In this document: in pieces, positions 8,889-15,699 of the stretch
Numbering within the stretch: position 1 is the first letter of the stretch
Layout: every line of letters starts with the position of its first letter
From: JBBRCX01 sp038204465
GTDB taxonomy: Bacteria; Planctomycetota; Phycisphaerae; Tepidisphaerales; Tepidisphaeraceae
Assembly (NCBI GenBank): GCA_038204465.1
Contig: JBBRCX010000097.1
Location: 1-16,976 of the forward strand
DNA length: 16,976 nucleotides
Reading direction: 5' to 3'
Program-made: the position numbers and the translations under genes
The notes under the pieces: generated by a model
Told to the model about the DNA's origin: nothing
Seen by the model: only the letters and a program-made list of their open reading frames with translations
Databases searched by the model: none

Positions 8889-9085
8889 GCACCTCAATGA
8901 GCAAAGGGCGCGCCAGGTTCCGGTTGGGGAAATGGGTGGGCCGGTGGCGGATGAGGCGGACGTTTGCCGGGGGTTCTCCAACCTCTCCAGACGGAACGTC
9001 CCGCTCATCTTCGGCTCGATGGGCGGCGGCCTGCAGCCTTGCTTCGAAGAAAACGCCATCGCGGCAGGCTATCCTTCAACGGGTA

Positions 9086-11002
9086 ATGAAGCGGCCGGTC
9101 TCCTCCAAACAGCACGAAGCCGAGTTTCGTCGCAGGATGCGGCAAGGCGCGGCAGTCGAAGCGTCGCTCCGCGACAAGGCTGACGCTGCCAGGCGGCCGG
9201 ACAAGCAGACCCGCCGTCGCTACCTCCGTCAGTACGTCCACTGGCTGTGGCCTTACCGATACGCCCTGCTCGCGGTGTTCGTTCTCGCGCTGATGACCGC
9301 AGGGCTGGACATGGTCTGGCCACTGGCGATCCGCCAGGTTATCGACGGGGTGCTGCTGTCGAAGACGGCTCCGCGGGACGTGCAGACGCGCAACCTGAAG
9401 CTCTTTGGAGGGGTGATCATCGCGCTGCTGGTGCTGAAGCAAGCGCTGGACTCGCTGCGCAGCTATCGCACGAGCGTGTTGAACTCCAAGGTGATCTTCC
9501 GGCTGCGGCAGCGGTTGTACGAACGGCTGCTGGGGCTTTCGCTGACGGAACTGTCGGAGATGAAATCGGGGGGGATCGTCTCGCGACTTTCGAACGACGT
9601 AGACAGCGTGACCGGGCTGGTGCAGTTGGCGCTGATCAGCCCGGCCGTGGCGCTGATCCGCGTCGTGCTCACGTTGGTCATTCTGTTCGCGCTGAGCTGG
9701 CGGCTGGCGGTGGGGGCAATGGTGATGATCCCTCCGCTGGCGCTGATGAGCTTCCTCTGGCTGCGGCGGGTTCGGCCGATTTATCGTTCGACGCAGGAGG
9801 ACCGGACGAACGTGGACGCGCGGGTGAATGAAACATTCGGCGGGATCCGCGTAGTGCGCGCATTTCGGCGCGAGCCCCGCGAGGAACGAGGCTACGCGAT
9901 TGGGCAGCACACGATCATCCGCAAGCGTCTGTATGCGGAGCGGCTGGAGCTGCTGCTGGAGGGAATGTGGGGCCTGCTCATTCCCGGGTCGAGCCTCGCG
10001 ATCGTCTGGTACGGAGGCTGGCTCGTGCTGCGGGGGTTGGCCGGCATCGGTGATATTTTCGCTTTCCAGATCTACGCGGTTCTGCTTCTGCAGCCGGTCT
10101 GGCAGATCGTTTCATCGGTGAGCCAGACGCAGAAGTCACTGGCCGCGATGGAGCGTGTGTTCGAGGTGCTGGAGATGAAGCCGGACAAGCCGGATGCTCC
10201 GGGAGCGGTCGAAGCGCCGAGCGTGGTTCGGGAGATCCGTTTCGATCATGTCGGGTTCGAGTACCGCGCGGGTGTGCCGGTGCTGCGGGACTTCGAGCTG
10301 ACGGTGCCGGGGGGATCCGTCGTCGCCCTGGTGGGCCCGAGCGGGGCCGGGAAGACGACGCTGACGGACCTGGTGGCGCGCTTTTACGATCCGACGAGCG
10401 GGTCGATCAGGCTGAACGGGATCGACCTGCGGGGAATCCGGCTGGGAAGCTACCGCAACCTGCTGGCGGTGGTGCAGCAGGATGTTTTCCTTTTCGACGG
10501 CACTGCCCGCGAGAACATTGCTTACGGACGCCGCGGGGCGAGCGAAGCGGAGATCATCAGTGCCGCGCGGCGAGCGAACGCGGACGGGTTCATTCAGGGC
10601 CTGCCGGACGGGTATGACACGCTGATCGGCGAGCGGGGATTCAAGCTGTCGGGCGGGCAGCGGCAGCGGCTGAGCATCGCCCGGGCGATCCTCGCCGATC
10701 CGCAGATCCTGATACTCGACGAGGCGACGAGCAACCTCGACACCGAGAGCGAGCAGCTTATCCAGTCATCGCTGGCCGACCTGCTTCACAGCCGCAATGG
10801 GCGCTCATCGCCGCGCACGACGTTCGTGATCGCCCATCGCCTCAGCACCGTGACAGGGGCCGATCTGATCGTGGTCCTGGACGAAGGCGCGATTCGCGAG
10901 CTCGGGACGCACGACGAGCTGATCGAGCAGCGCGGGATGTATTACGAGATGGTCGAGCGGCAGCGGCGGTCGTTTGGAGCGCTGACCGAGACCATCGGGT
11001 GA
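9086..11002 (+). CDS. ABC exporter half-transporter (MsbA-like), fused membrane and ATPase domains
   Basis: From the ATG at 9086 the product is 638 residues, typical for type IV ABC exporters that work as homodimers in the inner membrane and export lipids, drugs or peptides. The membrane domain (about 45-350) has hydrophobic segments such as YALLAVFVLALMTAGLDMV, GGVIIALLVL and VALIRVVLTLVILFAL. ATPase motifs are complete: A-loop Tyr393, Walker A GPSGAGKT (417-424), Q-loop in VVQQDVFLF (Gln465), signature LSGGQ (521-525), Walker B LILDEA with D545 and E546, and the H-loop in VIAHRLST (H584). The start is uncertain: no strong ribosome binding site precedes 9086, and an ATG at 9137 is an alternative. 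The open frame continues to 8897 but without family-like sequence. The substrate cannot be read from sequence, and no lipid A genes adjoin. Confidence 0.93.
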   Translation: MKRPVSSKQHEAEFRRRMRQGAAVEASLRDKADAARRPDKQTRRRYLRQYVHWLWPYRYALLAVFVLALMTAGLDMVWPLAIRQVIDGVLLSKTAPRDVQTRNLKLFGGVIIALLVLKQALDSLRSYRTSVLNSKVIFRLRQRLYERLLGLSLTELSEMKSGGIVSRLSNDVDSVTGLVQLALISPAVALIRVVLTLVILFALSWRLAVGAMVMIPPLALMSFLWLRRVRPIYRSTQEDRTNVDARVNETFGGIRVVRAFRREPREERGYAIGQHTIIRKRLYAERLELLLEGMWGLLIPGSSLAIVWYGGWLVLRGLAGIGDIFAFQIYAVLLLQPVWQIVSSVSQTQKSLAAMERVFEVLEMKPDKPDAPGAVEAPSVVREIRFDHVGFEYRAGVPVLRDFELTVPGGSVVALVGPSGAGKTTLTDLVARFYDPTSGSIRLNGIDLRGIRLGSYRNLLAVVQQDVFLFDGTARENIAYGRRGASEAEIISAARRANADGFIQGLPDGYDTLIGERGFKLSGGQRQRLSIARAILADPQILILDEATSNLDTESEQLIQSSLADLLHSRNGRSSPRTTFVIAHRLSTVTGADLIVVLDEGAIRELGTHDELIEQRGMYYEMVERQRRSFGALTETIG

Positions 11003-11050
11003 TTCAGATAAGAGTGCAGTTGCGCGATCTTTGGAGGCGTGAAGACCGCG

Positions 11051-11080
11051 TTGACCGTGGTTTTACCATTCAGGTACAGT
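11051..11080 (+). promoter_or_regulatory. Promoter copy 1, upstream of the first PhyH-type oxygenase
   Basis: TTGACC (11051-11056) and TACAGT (11075-11080) are separated by 18 nt and sit 42 nt before the ATG. The block GCGTTGACCGT-GTTTT---ATTCAGGTA-AGT-G (dashes mark differing bases) recurs almost unchanged before the second oxygenase gene. Conservation includes the spacer, which suggests a bound regulator or a special sigma factor in addition to a plain promoter. Confidence 0.65.
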
Positions 11081-11122
11081 GGTTCGGGCTCATGAGTGGA
11101 CTTGGGAAATCCTGGAGAAGAC

Positions 11123-11962
11123 ATGTCTCAGCCATCCATCGACGATCGCGATTGGGGCCTACTCAGCGTCGGGGAGCGGATTCGGCAGCTTGAAGTCGAG
11201 GGGTATGTGGTGCTGCCGGGACTTTTGTCGGCGGAGCAGGTGTTGGCGCTGAAGTCGCAGACGGCGGCGCTGCCGCTCAAATCCGTCGATTACAGTCCGG
11301 CCCAGGAGTATTGCCATGACGTGCAGTTCAGGGGCGGAGCGATCACCGAATTGATCGGCCAGCCGGAGATGATTCGGTTCCTCAAGCGGTTGTTCGGCGA
11401 CGAATTGCTAATGATGCACTACGCGTACGCCAAGTCGGGCCCCGGACACCCGGGCATCAGCCTGCACACGGATGGCCAGCCGTACGGCTCGGAGATCTTT
11501 GGCTACGAAGGCAGCTGTCCCTTTTTGGTTCGCGTGCTGTACTACCTGGATGATCTCACCGCGGACGTATCGCCCTTCCGCGTCGTTCCGCGCTCGCACC
11601 TGTGCATGCACGGCGACGCCAATCCCTACAAGCGCTATGAATCACATCCTGAGGAGAGATACGTCTGCGCGAAAGCGGGTTCGGTGGTGCTCATCAATCA
11701 CCGGGTCTTCCATGGCAACGCGCCCAACCGCGGCCAGCGCGCACGCGAGCTGCTGGCGATCGCCTATCGCCCGGCGTGGGCGAGTCCCATCGCCGAGGTG
11801 AAACCGTGGCCGGCGGAGGAAGTGGCCAGGCTGCCCGCAGCGCTCAAGCCGTTTTTTGGAGACCGCAATCGTCGCGACTGGGATTTTGCCGGGGCGAACA
11901 AGCCGGCGAAGATGGCCCAGGAGGCGCCGGGGATGAACCCGAGCCGATGGGATCTCGGGTAG
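11123..11962 (+). CDS. PhyH-family Fe(II)/2-oxoglutarate dioxygenase, first of two
   Basis: 279 residues from the ATG at 11123, which has GGAG 5 nt upstream. It belongs to the phytanoyl-CoA dioxygenase superfamily of double-stranded beta-helix hydroxylases, which use Fe(II), O2 and 2-oxoglutarate. The iron triad is visible: H115 and D117 in SLHTDGQPYG, and H197 in RVFHGNAPN. The Arg that holds 2-oxoglutarate is R206 or R208 in RARELLAIAYRP. The N-terminal VEGYVVLPGLLSAEQV is the usual family start helix and strand. Bacterial members act on varied small molecules, so the substrate is unknown. It shares only family-level similarity with the next gene, so the pair is not a recent duplication. 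It has its own promoter block that matches that of the second gene. Confidence 0.93.
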   Translation: MSQPSIDDRDWGLLSVGERIRQLEVEGYVVLPGLLSAEQVLALKSQTAALPLKSVDYSPAQEYCHDVQFRGGAITELIGQPEMIRFLKRLFGDELLMMHYAYAKSGPGHPGISLHTDGQPYGSEIFGYEGSCPFLVRVLYYLDDLTADVSPFRVVPRSHLCMHGDANPYKRYESHPEERYVCAKAGSVVLINHRVFHGNAPNRGQRARELLAIAYRPAWASPIAEVKPWPAEEVARLPAALKPFFGDRNRRDWDFAGANKPAKMAQEAPGMNPSRWDLG

Positions 11963-12439
11963 ACGAGTCCGGCGGATCGAATCATACGAGCAAATTGTTT
12001 TGGGGCACTTTCCTTGTCGGTGATTCCGCTTTCCTCAAGTCGATAGGCGAAGCTTCGTTTGAGTGGAGTTGATGTCTGTGGTTGTAGCGCGCTTGGGCAA
12101 AGGTTGTATCTGGTGGTTGTGAGCGCGTCGGGTCAGAAGGTTTCGTTTCGTCGAGAGCGCACCGCTTCGATTCCGTCTGTTTGCCAGCTGGAATGCCAGC
12201 GTGGAGGGTGCTCCCTCCACACCACCCAGAGGACAGCTTCGGCCAGAAGGAAGCGGGCGGTGGAGTAAGCCTGCGCGCAGGAACTTCGTGTGCAGGTGTG
12301 TTTGCCCGCTTCTGAAGGCGTGAAGAAGCGGGCAAACAAAATATTGGGGAGAAGGGGTTGAGGAGTGTGAGAAGGGTCGGCTCATGGTTGTGCCGCTGCG
12401 CTTGGATGATCCGAGGGGTAAGGCGTATTTGGGAGATCG
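11963..12439. other. Long gap between the two oxygenase genes, no credible gene
   Basis: Short frames exist on both strands but none has family-like sequence or a good ribosome binding site. The central part (about 12165-12340) holds three perfect hairpins in a row, annotated separately. The last part leads into promoter copy 2. Confidence 0.6.
12201..12337. repeat. Cluster of three perfect hairpins, possible structured RNA or interspersed repeat
   Basis: Hairpin 1: GTGGAGGG (12201-12208) with CCCTCCAC (12213-12220), loop TGCT. Hairpin 2: the 12-bp palindrome CCTGCGCGCAGG (12270-12281). Hairpin 3: GTTTGCCCGCTTCT (12300-12313) with AGAAGCGGGCAAAC (12324-12337), a 14-bp perfect stem with a 10-nt loop. 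None is followed by a T-run on either strand, so they are not intrinsic terminators. A mobile palindromic repeat or a structured leader/ncRNA is possible. Confidence 0.5.
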
Positions 12440-12441
12440 CG

Positions 12442-12471
12442 TTGACCGTAGTTTTGGGATTCAGGTAGAGT
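12442..12471 (+). promoter_or_regulatory. Promoter copy 2, upstream of the second PhyH-type oxygenase
   Basis: TTGACC (12442-12447), 18-nt spacer and TAGAGT (12466-12471) lie 41 nt before the ATG. The geometry and almost all bases match copy 1, including CGCGTTGACCGT and ATTCAGGTA. An AGGCGT upstream (12421-12426) also has a counterpart (11035-11040). Confidence 0.65.
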
Positions 12472-12512
12472 AGCTCTGGACGCGAATCGCGGGACGAAAG
12501 CAGAGGTTTGCA

Positions 12513-13445
12513 ATGGCTGAGACGCGCATCGATGTTCCGAAGATCGGTTCGGCGGAGCAGGTGAAATCCTTTATCGACAACGGCTACCTGGTGATGCCGG
12601 GGTTGATGACGCCGGCGGAGTTGGAAGAGCTCAAGGCGGACACGGCCAAGGTCGCGCGGGGCGGGTATCCGAGCGAAAGTCTCAACCCGCTGCCGGCGGA
12701 TATGAGCGACCGCGAGGTGCTGAAGAACATCCTGTGCATCCATCAGCCGCACTACATCAGCCCGGTGATGGCGAAGTACGTGAAGCACCCGAAGATCTGC
12801 GGGGTGTTGAGCCAGATCGCCGCGGCGCACCTGCCGCATTGGGACGGGAGCGTGAAATGCATGCAGTCGATGGTGTTCGTGAAGCCGCCGGGGTTTCAGG
12901 GGCAGGCATGGCACCAGGATGAAGTGTACATTCCGACCCGCGACCGCTCGCTGGCTGGCGCGTGGATCGCGATCGACGACGCGACCATCGAGAACGGGTG
13001 CCTCTGGGTCATTCCCGGCTCGCACCGCACCGGTTATCTGTATCAGCAACGGGTTCACGATAACCCTGACGAATTCGACGTCGCGGCGGAGAGCTACGGA
13101 TTTGACGACAGCCAGGAAGTTCCCGTCGAGGTGAAGGCGGGTGCGCTGGTGTTCTTCAACGGGTACCTCCTGCATCGCTCGCGGAAGAACAGGAGCGAGG
13201 TTTATCGACGGGTGCTGGTGAACCACTACATGAACGCGTGGTCGCTGCTGCCGTGGCATCCGCCGGCGGATGGCCGCATAGCGCTGGCGGATTTCCGCAC
13301 GGTGATCCCGGTTGCGGGAGTCGATCCGTATGCGTGGAAAGGGTACGAGACGGATAACAAGGTATCGCTGCGGACGTGCAAGGCGAATCAGCCGCCAGCG
13401 GAAGCTGCGACTGAGGCGCGAGAAGCGGCGGCGGTTACAAAATGA
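12513..13445 (+). CDS. PhyH-family Fe(II)/2-oxoglutarate dioxygenase, second of two
   Basis: 310 residues from the ATG at 12513, with AGAGG 7 nt upstream. The Fe(II) triad is H134 and D136 in AWHQDEVYI and H221 in GYLLHRS. R232/R233 in YRRVLVNHYM fits the 2-oxoglutarate-binding Arg. Other family signs are NGYLVMPGLMTPAELEEL at the N-terminus, GAWIAIDDATIENGCLWVIPGSH in the core (seen at about 149-171) and KAGALVFFNGYLLH before the last His. The GCLWVIPGSH strand is typical of bacterial PhyH oxygenases acting on small hydroxyl-bearing or secondary metabolites. The true substrate is unknown. The C-terminal 25 residues are Ala/Glu-rich and probably disordered. It is convergent with the small gene at 13479-13700. 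Confidence 0.94.
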   Translation: MAETRIDVPKIGSAEQVKSFIDNGYLVMPGLMTPAELEELKADTAKVARGGYPSESLNPLPADMSDREVLKNILCIHQPHYISPVMAKYVKHPKICGVLSQIAAAHLPHWDGSVKCMQSMVFVKPPGFQGQAWHQDEVYIPTRDRSLAGAWIAIDDATIENGCLWVIPGSHRTGYLYQQRVHDNPDEFDVAAESYGFDDSQEVPVEVKAGALVFFNGYLLHRSRKNRSEVYRRVLVNHYMNAWSLLPWHPPADGRIALADFRTVIPVAGVDPYAWKGYETDNKVSLRTCKANQPPAEAATEAREAAAVTK

Positions 13446-13478
13446 GGGATAGGCAAGTCGGGAAGGGGCGCTGCGTCG

Positions 13479-13700
13479 TCAGGGGAGCGGCGAGTTTGTG
13501 GCGGCGGGCGGTTGAAACTGAGCGCGAGACTCGGCCTGGTTGAGAAGCTCGAGGATCTCTCCGGCTGCGCATTCAATGTCGTCGGTGAACTCCAGCAATT
13601 CGTGCGATTCCAGCGGCAACTGGAGAGTGGCGACGCAGAGCTTGAGCGCGTTGAGCTTGCCTCGAATGGCGTGGCGCAGGTCGGAAGGCCAGGGATCCAT
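13479..13700 (-). CDS. 73-residue lone DHp-like (HisKA-like) protein
   Basis: Read from the ATG at 13698-13700, the product has only two predicted helices and a Pro-rich tail. The first helix, SDLRHAIRGKLNALKL, resembles the H-box of sensor kinases (His, x, hydrophobic, basic, then LNALKL). H10 would be the phospho-acceptor. The second (LLEFTDDIECAAGEILELLN) fits the partner helix of a DHp hairpin. No ATP-binding domain, receiver or sensor follows. It could be a phosphotransfer or dimerisation adaptor, or a decoy. The assignment is by pattern only. A GTGAG precedes the start by 4 nt. It lies downstream of the esterase on the same strand with a 95-nt gap, so an operon is possible. A longer frame to 13817 has no better start. 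Confidence 0.6.
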   Translation of the reverse strand: MDPWPSDLRHAIRGKLNALKLCVATLQLPLESHELLEFTDDIECAAGEILELLNQAESRAQFQPPAATNSPLP

Positions 13701-13764
13701 TTTTCTCACACGAGATCCTGCCCACGAATGGTACGGCCAGGGCGGGTTGTCCAGAACCCATGAA

Positions 13765-13791
13765 ATTTCGCGAAATCGGAATAGGATTCCG
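13765..13791. repeat. Palindrome and adjoining hairpin after the esterase gene
   Basis: A 12-bp perfect palindrome ATTTCGCGAAAT (13765-13776) abuts a perfect 6-bp hairpin CGGAAT-AGG-ATTCCG (13777-13791). They lie within 35 nt downstream of the esterase stop on the minus strand, between that gene and the DHp-like gene. No T-run follows. They may be an operator or a processing/attenuation structure. Confidence 0.4.
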
Positions 13792-13795
13792 CTGA

Positions 13796-14650
13796 TCATA
13801 GATAACGATCGACCCAATCCCAGGCCATCACGTAGAAGTCGGCGCAGGAGGTATGGGCGAGATCCGGATAGCGGGCCAGCGCTTTGATGCCCGGGAGCTG
13901 GTCGAAGACCGCGCGAATGGTCTGCGGCGGGCAGGTGTCGTCGCGGCCGCCCGAGCTGAGCAGGGTCGGCGCGCGGAGGCGCGGGGCGAGATTCACCGGG
14001 TCGAAGTAGTCGAAGGTCGCGAGTTTCTGCGGGTCATCGATCTCGCTGCCGCGGAACGCGGGATTGTGCCGCATGTCGCAGAAGTATGGCAGGTGCGCGA
14101 CGACGGCCTTGACCCGCGGATCGAGAGCGGCGGCCGCGAGGACGAGCCCGCCGCCCTGACTGGTGCCCATCATGCCGATGCGCGTGGTGTCGACGTCCGG
14201 CCGCGTGAGGAGGTAGTCAACGCCGCGGATGAGGTCCAGATAGGCGCCCTGGTAGAAATATCCTTCGGGCCGATCGATGCCGCGCAGGAGAAAGCCGGGC
14301 GGCGGAGGTCGTTGGCCGCGCTCCCCGCCGGCCGACTCGCCCTGCTGCCGGGGGTAGACCTGGAGGATCAGATAGCCGCGCTGGCACTCGCTGAGCGTCT
14401 GGCCCATCTCCCATCCGCCATAACCGGGCGCGGTGATGATGGCGGGCATTCGATGCGGCGCGGCGCGCTCGCCCGCGATGGGCACGGCGAGGTTGGCGAC
14501 GATGGTCTCATTGCCCCAACTCTGATAGGTGACGCGGAAGGCCTGGTGCGGCGCGGGCTCGCTGAGCGGTTGCTCCTGCGCAGCGAGGGGAATCGCGCGA
14601 CTGCGCTCTAGCGTCGAGTTCCAGAACTGATCGAGCCGGGCCGTTTCCAG
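13796..14650 (-). CDS. Acetyl-xylan-esterase (AXE1)-like alpha/beta hydrolase with non-ATG start
   Basis: The fold is an alpha/beta hydrolase of the AXE1 / cephalosporin-C deacetylase family, which removes acetyl groups from sugars. The catalytic triad is visible: Ser in GTSQGGG, Asp in GGRDDTCPP, His in DLAHTSC. With the CTG start these are about S164, D237 and H266. FLLRGIDRP and GYFYQGAYLDLIRGVDYL are further family marks. The N-terminal family segment LDQFWNSTLERSRAIPL lies upstream of the first conventional start (GTG at 14485) and is in frame, so that GTG is too far inside. No ATG, GTG or TTG occurs in frame between it and the stop TAA at 14699-14701. I chose CTG at 14648-14650 because GGAG lies 8 nt before it. 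No signal peptide is seen. The alternative is a gene broken at its 5' end. Confidence 0.8.
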   Translation of the reverse strand: METARLDQFWNSTLERSRAIPLAAQEQPLSEPAPHQAFRVTYQSWGNETIVANLAVPIAGERAAPHRMPAIITAPGYGGWEMGQTLSECQRGYLILQVYPRQQGESAGGERGQRPPPPGFLLRGIDRPEGYFYQGAYLDLIRGVDYLLTRPDVDTTRIGMMGTSQGGGLVLAAAALDPRVKAVVAHLPYFCDMRHNPAFRGSEIDDPQKLATFDYFDPVNLAPRLRAPTLLSSGGRDDTCPPQTIRAVFDQLPGIKALARYPDLAHTSCADFYVMAWDWVDRYL

Positions 14651-14833
14651 TGACTCCGCTCCGTTCTCCAGCGTGCGAGCTTTGGCGCGACGCGGCAGTT
14701 ATCGGACCAGTGTATCCGAGAACCCGCTACGCTCAGCAGAGAGCGCCCACTTGAAAGGCCGGCCGTCGGGGAAATCGCATCCGGGCGGCGAGCGCCGCGA
14801 CCGAAAGTTCGGCATCGGGATAAGATAGATCGG

Positions 14834-15376
14834 ATGGAATCGGCACTGATCGAACCCCCAGAATTACTCCGCCCCAGGGGGCGCGATTACCCCATAGATT
14901 TCCTGCTTTGGGCGTTGCGGGAGACACACGCGCAAGTAGAGGCGACGGGGAGCATCGAAGACACGTTCGAGGGTGGGCTCAACGGGTTCGATTACCGCAG
15001 GACCGTGCGCAGCGATGACAAGGTGCCGACGAAACATCGAGTTCGCCAGTGGCTGGCGGCGCTGGAGGCCGCGGGGTTGGCACAGGCGCCGCCGGGTGGG
15101 CGGGCGCGAGCGCTAATGAGTTGGGACCCGCCGCTGCTGCACCATCATGCGGTCTGTCCGTTCGTGCTGACGCGCGATGGGTTTCTGTATGCGACGGACC
15201 TGCATCAGGTGCTGAGCGAGGCAGTCGCCCGGGACATTTCACTGGAGATGCGCGAGATGGCCAGCGGATACCTGGCGTTGATGGAGAGAGTGAGCAAGCA
15301 CCCGATCATCGTCGGTGTTTCGGTCGCATTTGTCTGCGGCTTGCTCGGAGTGTGCGTCGCCGGATGGCTCCGCTAG
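14834..15376 (+). CDS. Hypothetical 180-residue protein with C-terminal membrane anchor
   Basis: ATG at 14834, with no clear ribosome binding site (AAGATAGATCGG directly before). No family is recognised. Residues about 20-85 are helical and include KHRVRQWLAALEAAGL, which could be the recognition part of a winged-helix-like fold, though this is weak. Residues 92-130 are mixed and contain HHH. A single hydrophobic segment (IIVGVSVAFVCGLLGVCVAGW, about 158-178) ends the protein at LR, so it is probably tail-anchored in the inner membrane with its bulk in the cytoplasm. It is divergent from the esterase, with 183 nt between the starts. No terminator follows. A membrane-tethered regulator is a guess only. 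Confidence 0.65.
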   Translation: MESALIEPPELLRPRGRDYPIDFLLWALRETHAQVEATGSIEDTFEGGLNGFDYRRTVRSDDKVPTKHRVRQWLAALEAAGLAQAPPGGRARALMSWDPPLLHHHAVCPFVLTRDGFLYATDLHQVLSEAVARDISLEMREMASGYLALMERVSKHPIIVGVSVAFVCGLLGVCVAGWLR

Positions 15377-15394
15377 CGCCGGTTCAATCACTGA

Positions 15395-15580
15395 ATTGAT
15401 CAAACCATTCCTATCGCGCGCGAAGTCGCATTCTTGCACACGATCACCGAGGCTGATTACACCGCGCTGCAATCGCGGCAGCGCGAGATGCTGCTCAAGA
15501 GCATCACTCTCGACCTGATGATCTTCAGGCGTCGAAGAAGGTCGAGACAGAGCAGATCATTGCTATTTTTCCAAAAATAA
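15395..15580 (+). pseudogene. Decayed coding fragment of unknown family, frameshifted
   Basis: After a TGA at 15392-15394 the frame reads IPIAREVAFLHTITEADYTALQ and then SRQREMLLKSITLDL with normal amino-acid composition, but has no ATG at its head. Near 15517 it turns into an Arg-rich, implausible reading. At that point the +1-numbered frame gives the more plausible DDLQASKKVETEQIIAIFPK, which runs into the sulfotransferase fragment. This suggests an old frameshift within one coding piece. I do not recognise the family. Confidence 0.35.
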
Positions 15581-15582
15581 GG

Positions 15583-15699
15583 ATGACCCTTTTTCCGATT
15601 TCTTTTTCCGATTTCCCTCGCTCGGGAAACACCTGGCTGCGCTTCCTCCTCTTCAACTATTTCTGGGGCGTGCCCACGCACAGCGGACGTCATTTTTGA
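15583..15699 (+). pseudogene. Sulfotransferase 5' fragment (PAPS-binding loop only)
   Basis: The frame from ATG 15583 reads MTLFPISFSDFPRSGNTWLR, then FLLFNYFWG, and stops at 15697-15699. FPRSGNTWLRFLL is the 5'-phosphosulfate-binding loop of sulfotransferases, which move sulfate from PAPS to sugars or other acceptors. Only 38 codons remain of a domain normally over 200, so it cannot be active. The extra SDF before PRSGNTW is explained by a 13-bp tandem duplication in the DNA (15590-15615). The downstream sequence belongs to a different gene, a PEP-CTERM protein, so the break is a recombination or deletion junction near 15660-15690. Confidence 0.6.
15590..15615 (+). repeat. 13-bp perfect tandem duplication
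   Basis: TTTTTCCGATTTC occurs twice without a gap (15590-15602 and 15603-15615). The length is not a multiple of three, so the event shifted the reading frame at the start of the sulfotransferase motif. Confidence 0.9.

Noticed and set aside
8897..9085. N-terminal extension of the ABC exporter to 8897
   Set aside because: The added 63 residues are Arg/Ser/Pro-rich, without family similarity, and precede the normal exporter N-terminus.
9005..9910. 301-codon minus-strand frame opposite the ABC exporter
   Set aside because: Gln/His/Arg-rich shadow of a clearly coding exporter. No motif or ribosome binding site.
12300..12337. 14-bp hairpin as an intrinsic terminator
   Set aside because: Followed by AAAATATTGGGG on the plus strand and no T-run on the minus strand. 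It is also 340 nt after the nearest stop.
11982..13259. 425-codon minus-strand frame across the oxygenase gap and second oxygenase
   Set aside because: It is antisense to a complete oxygenase and has no recognisable domain. Its similarity to a frame opposite promoter copy 1 is only the shared promoter DNA read backwards.
13853..14611. 252-codon + strand frame opposite the esterase
   Set aside because: Shadow frame. The minus strand carries the catalytic triad motifs.
15315..15518. 67-codon + strand frame after the tail-anchored protein
   Set aside because: Overlaps the end of the 14834-15376 gene in another frame. Ser/Arg/Cys-rich, with no start signal.
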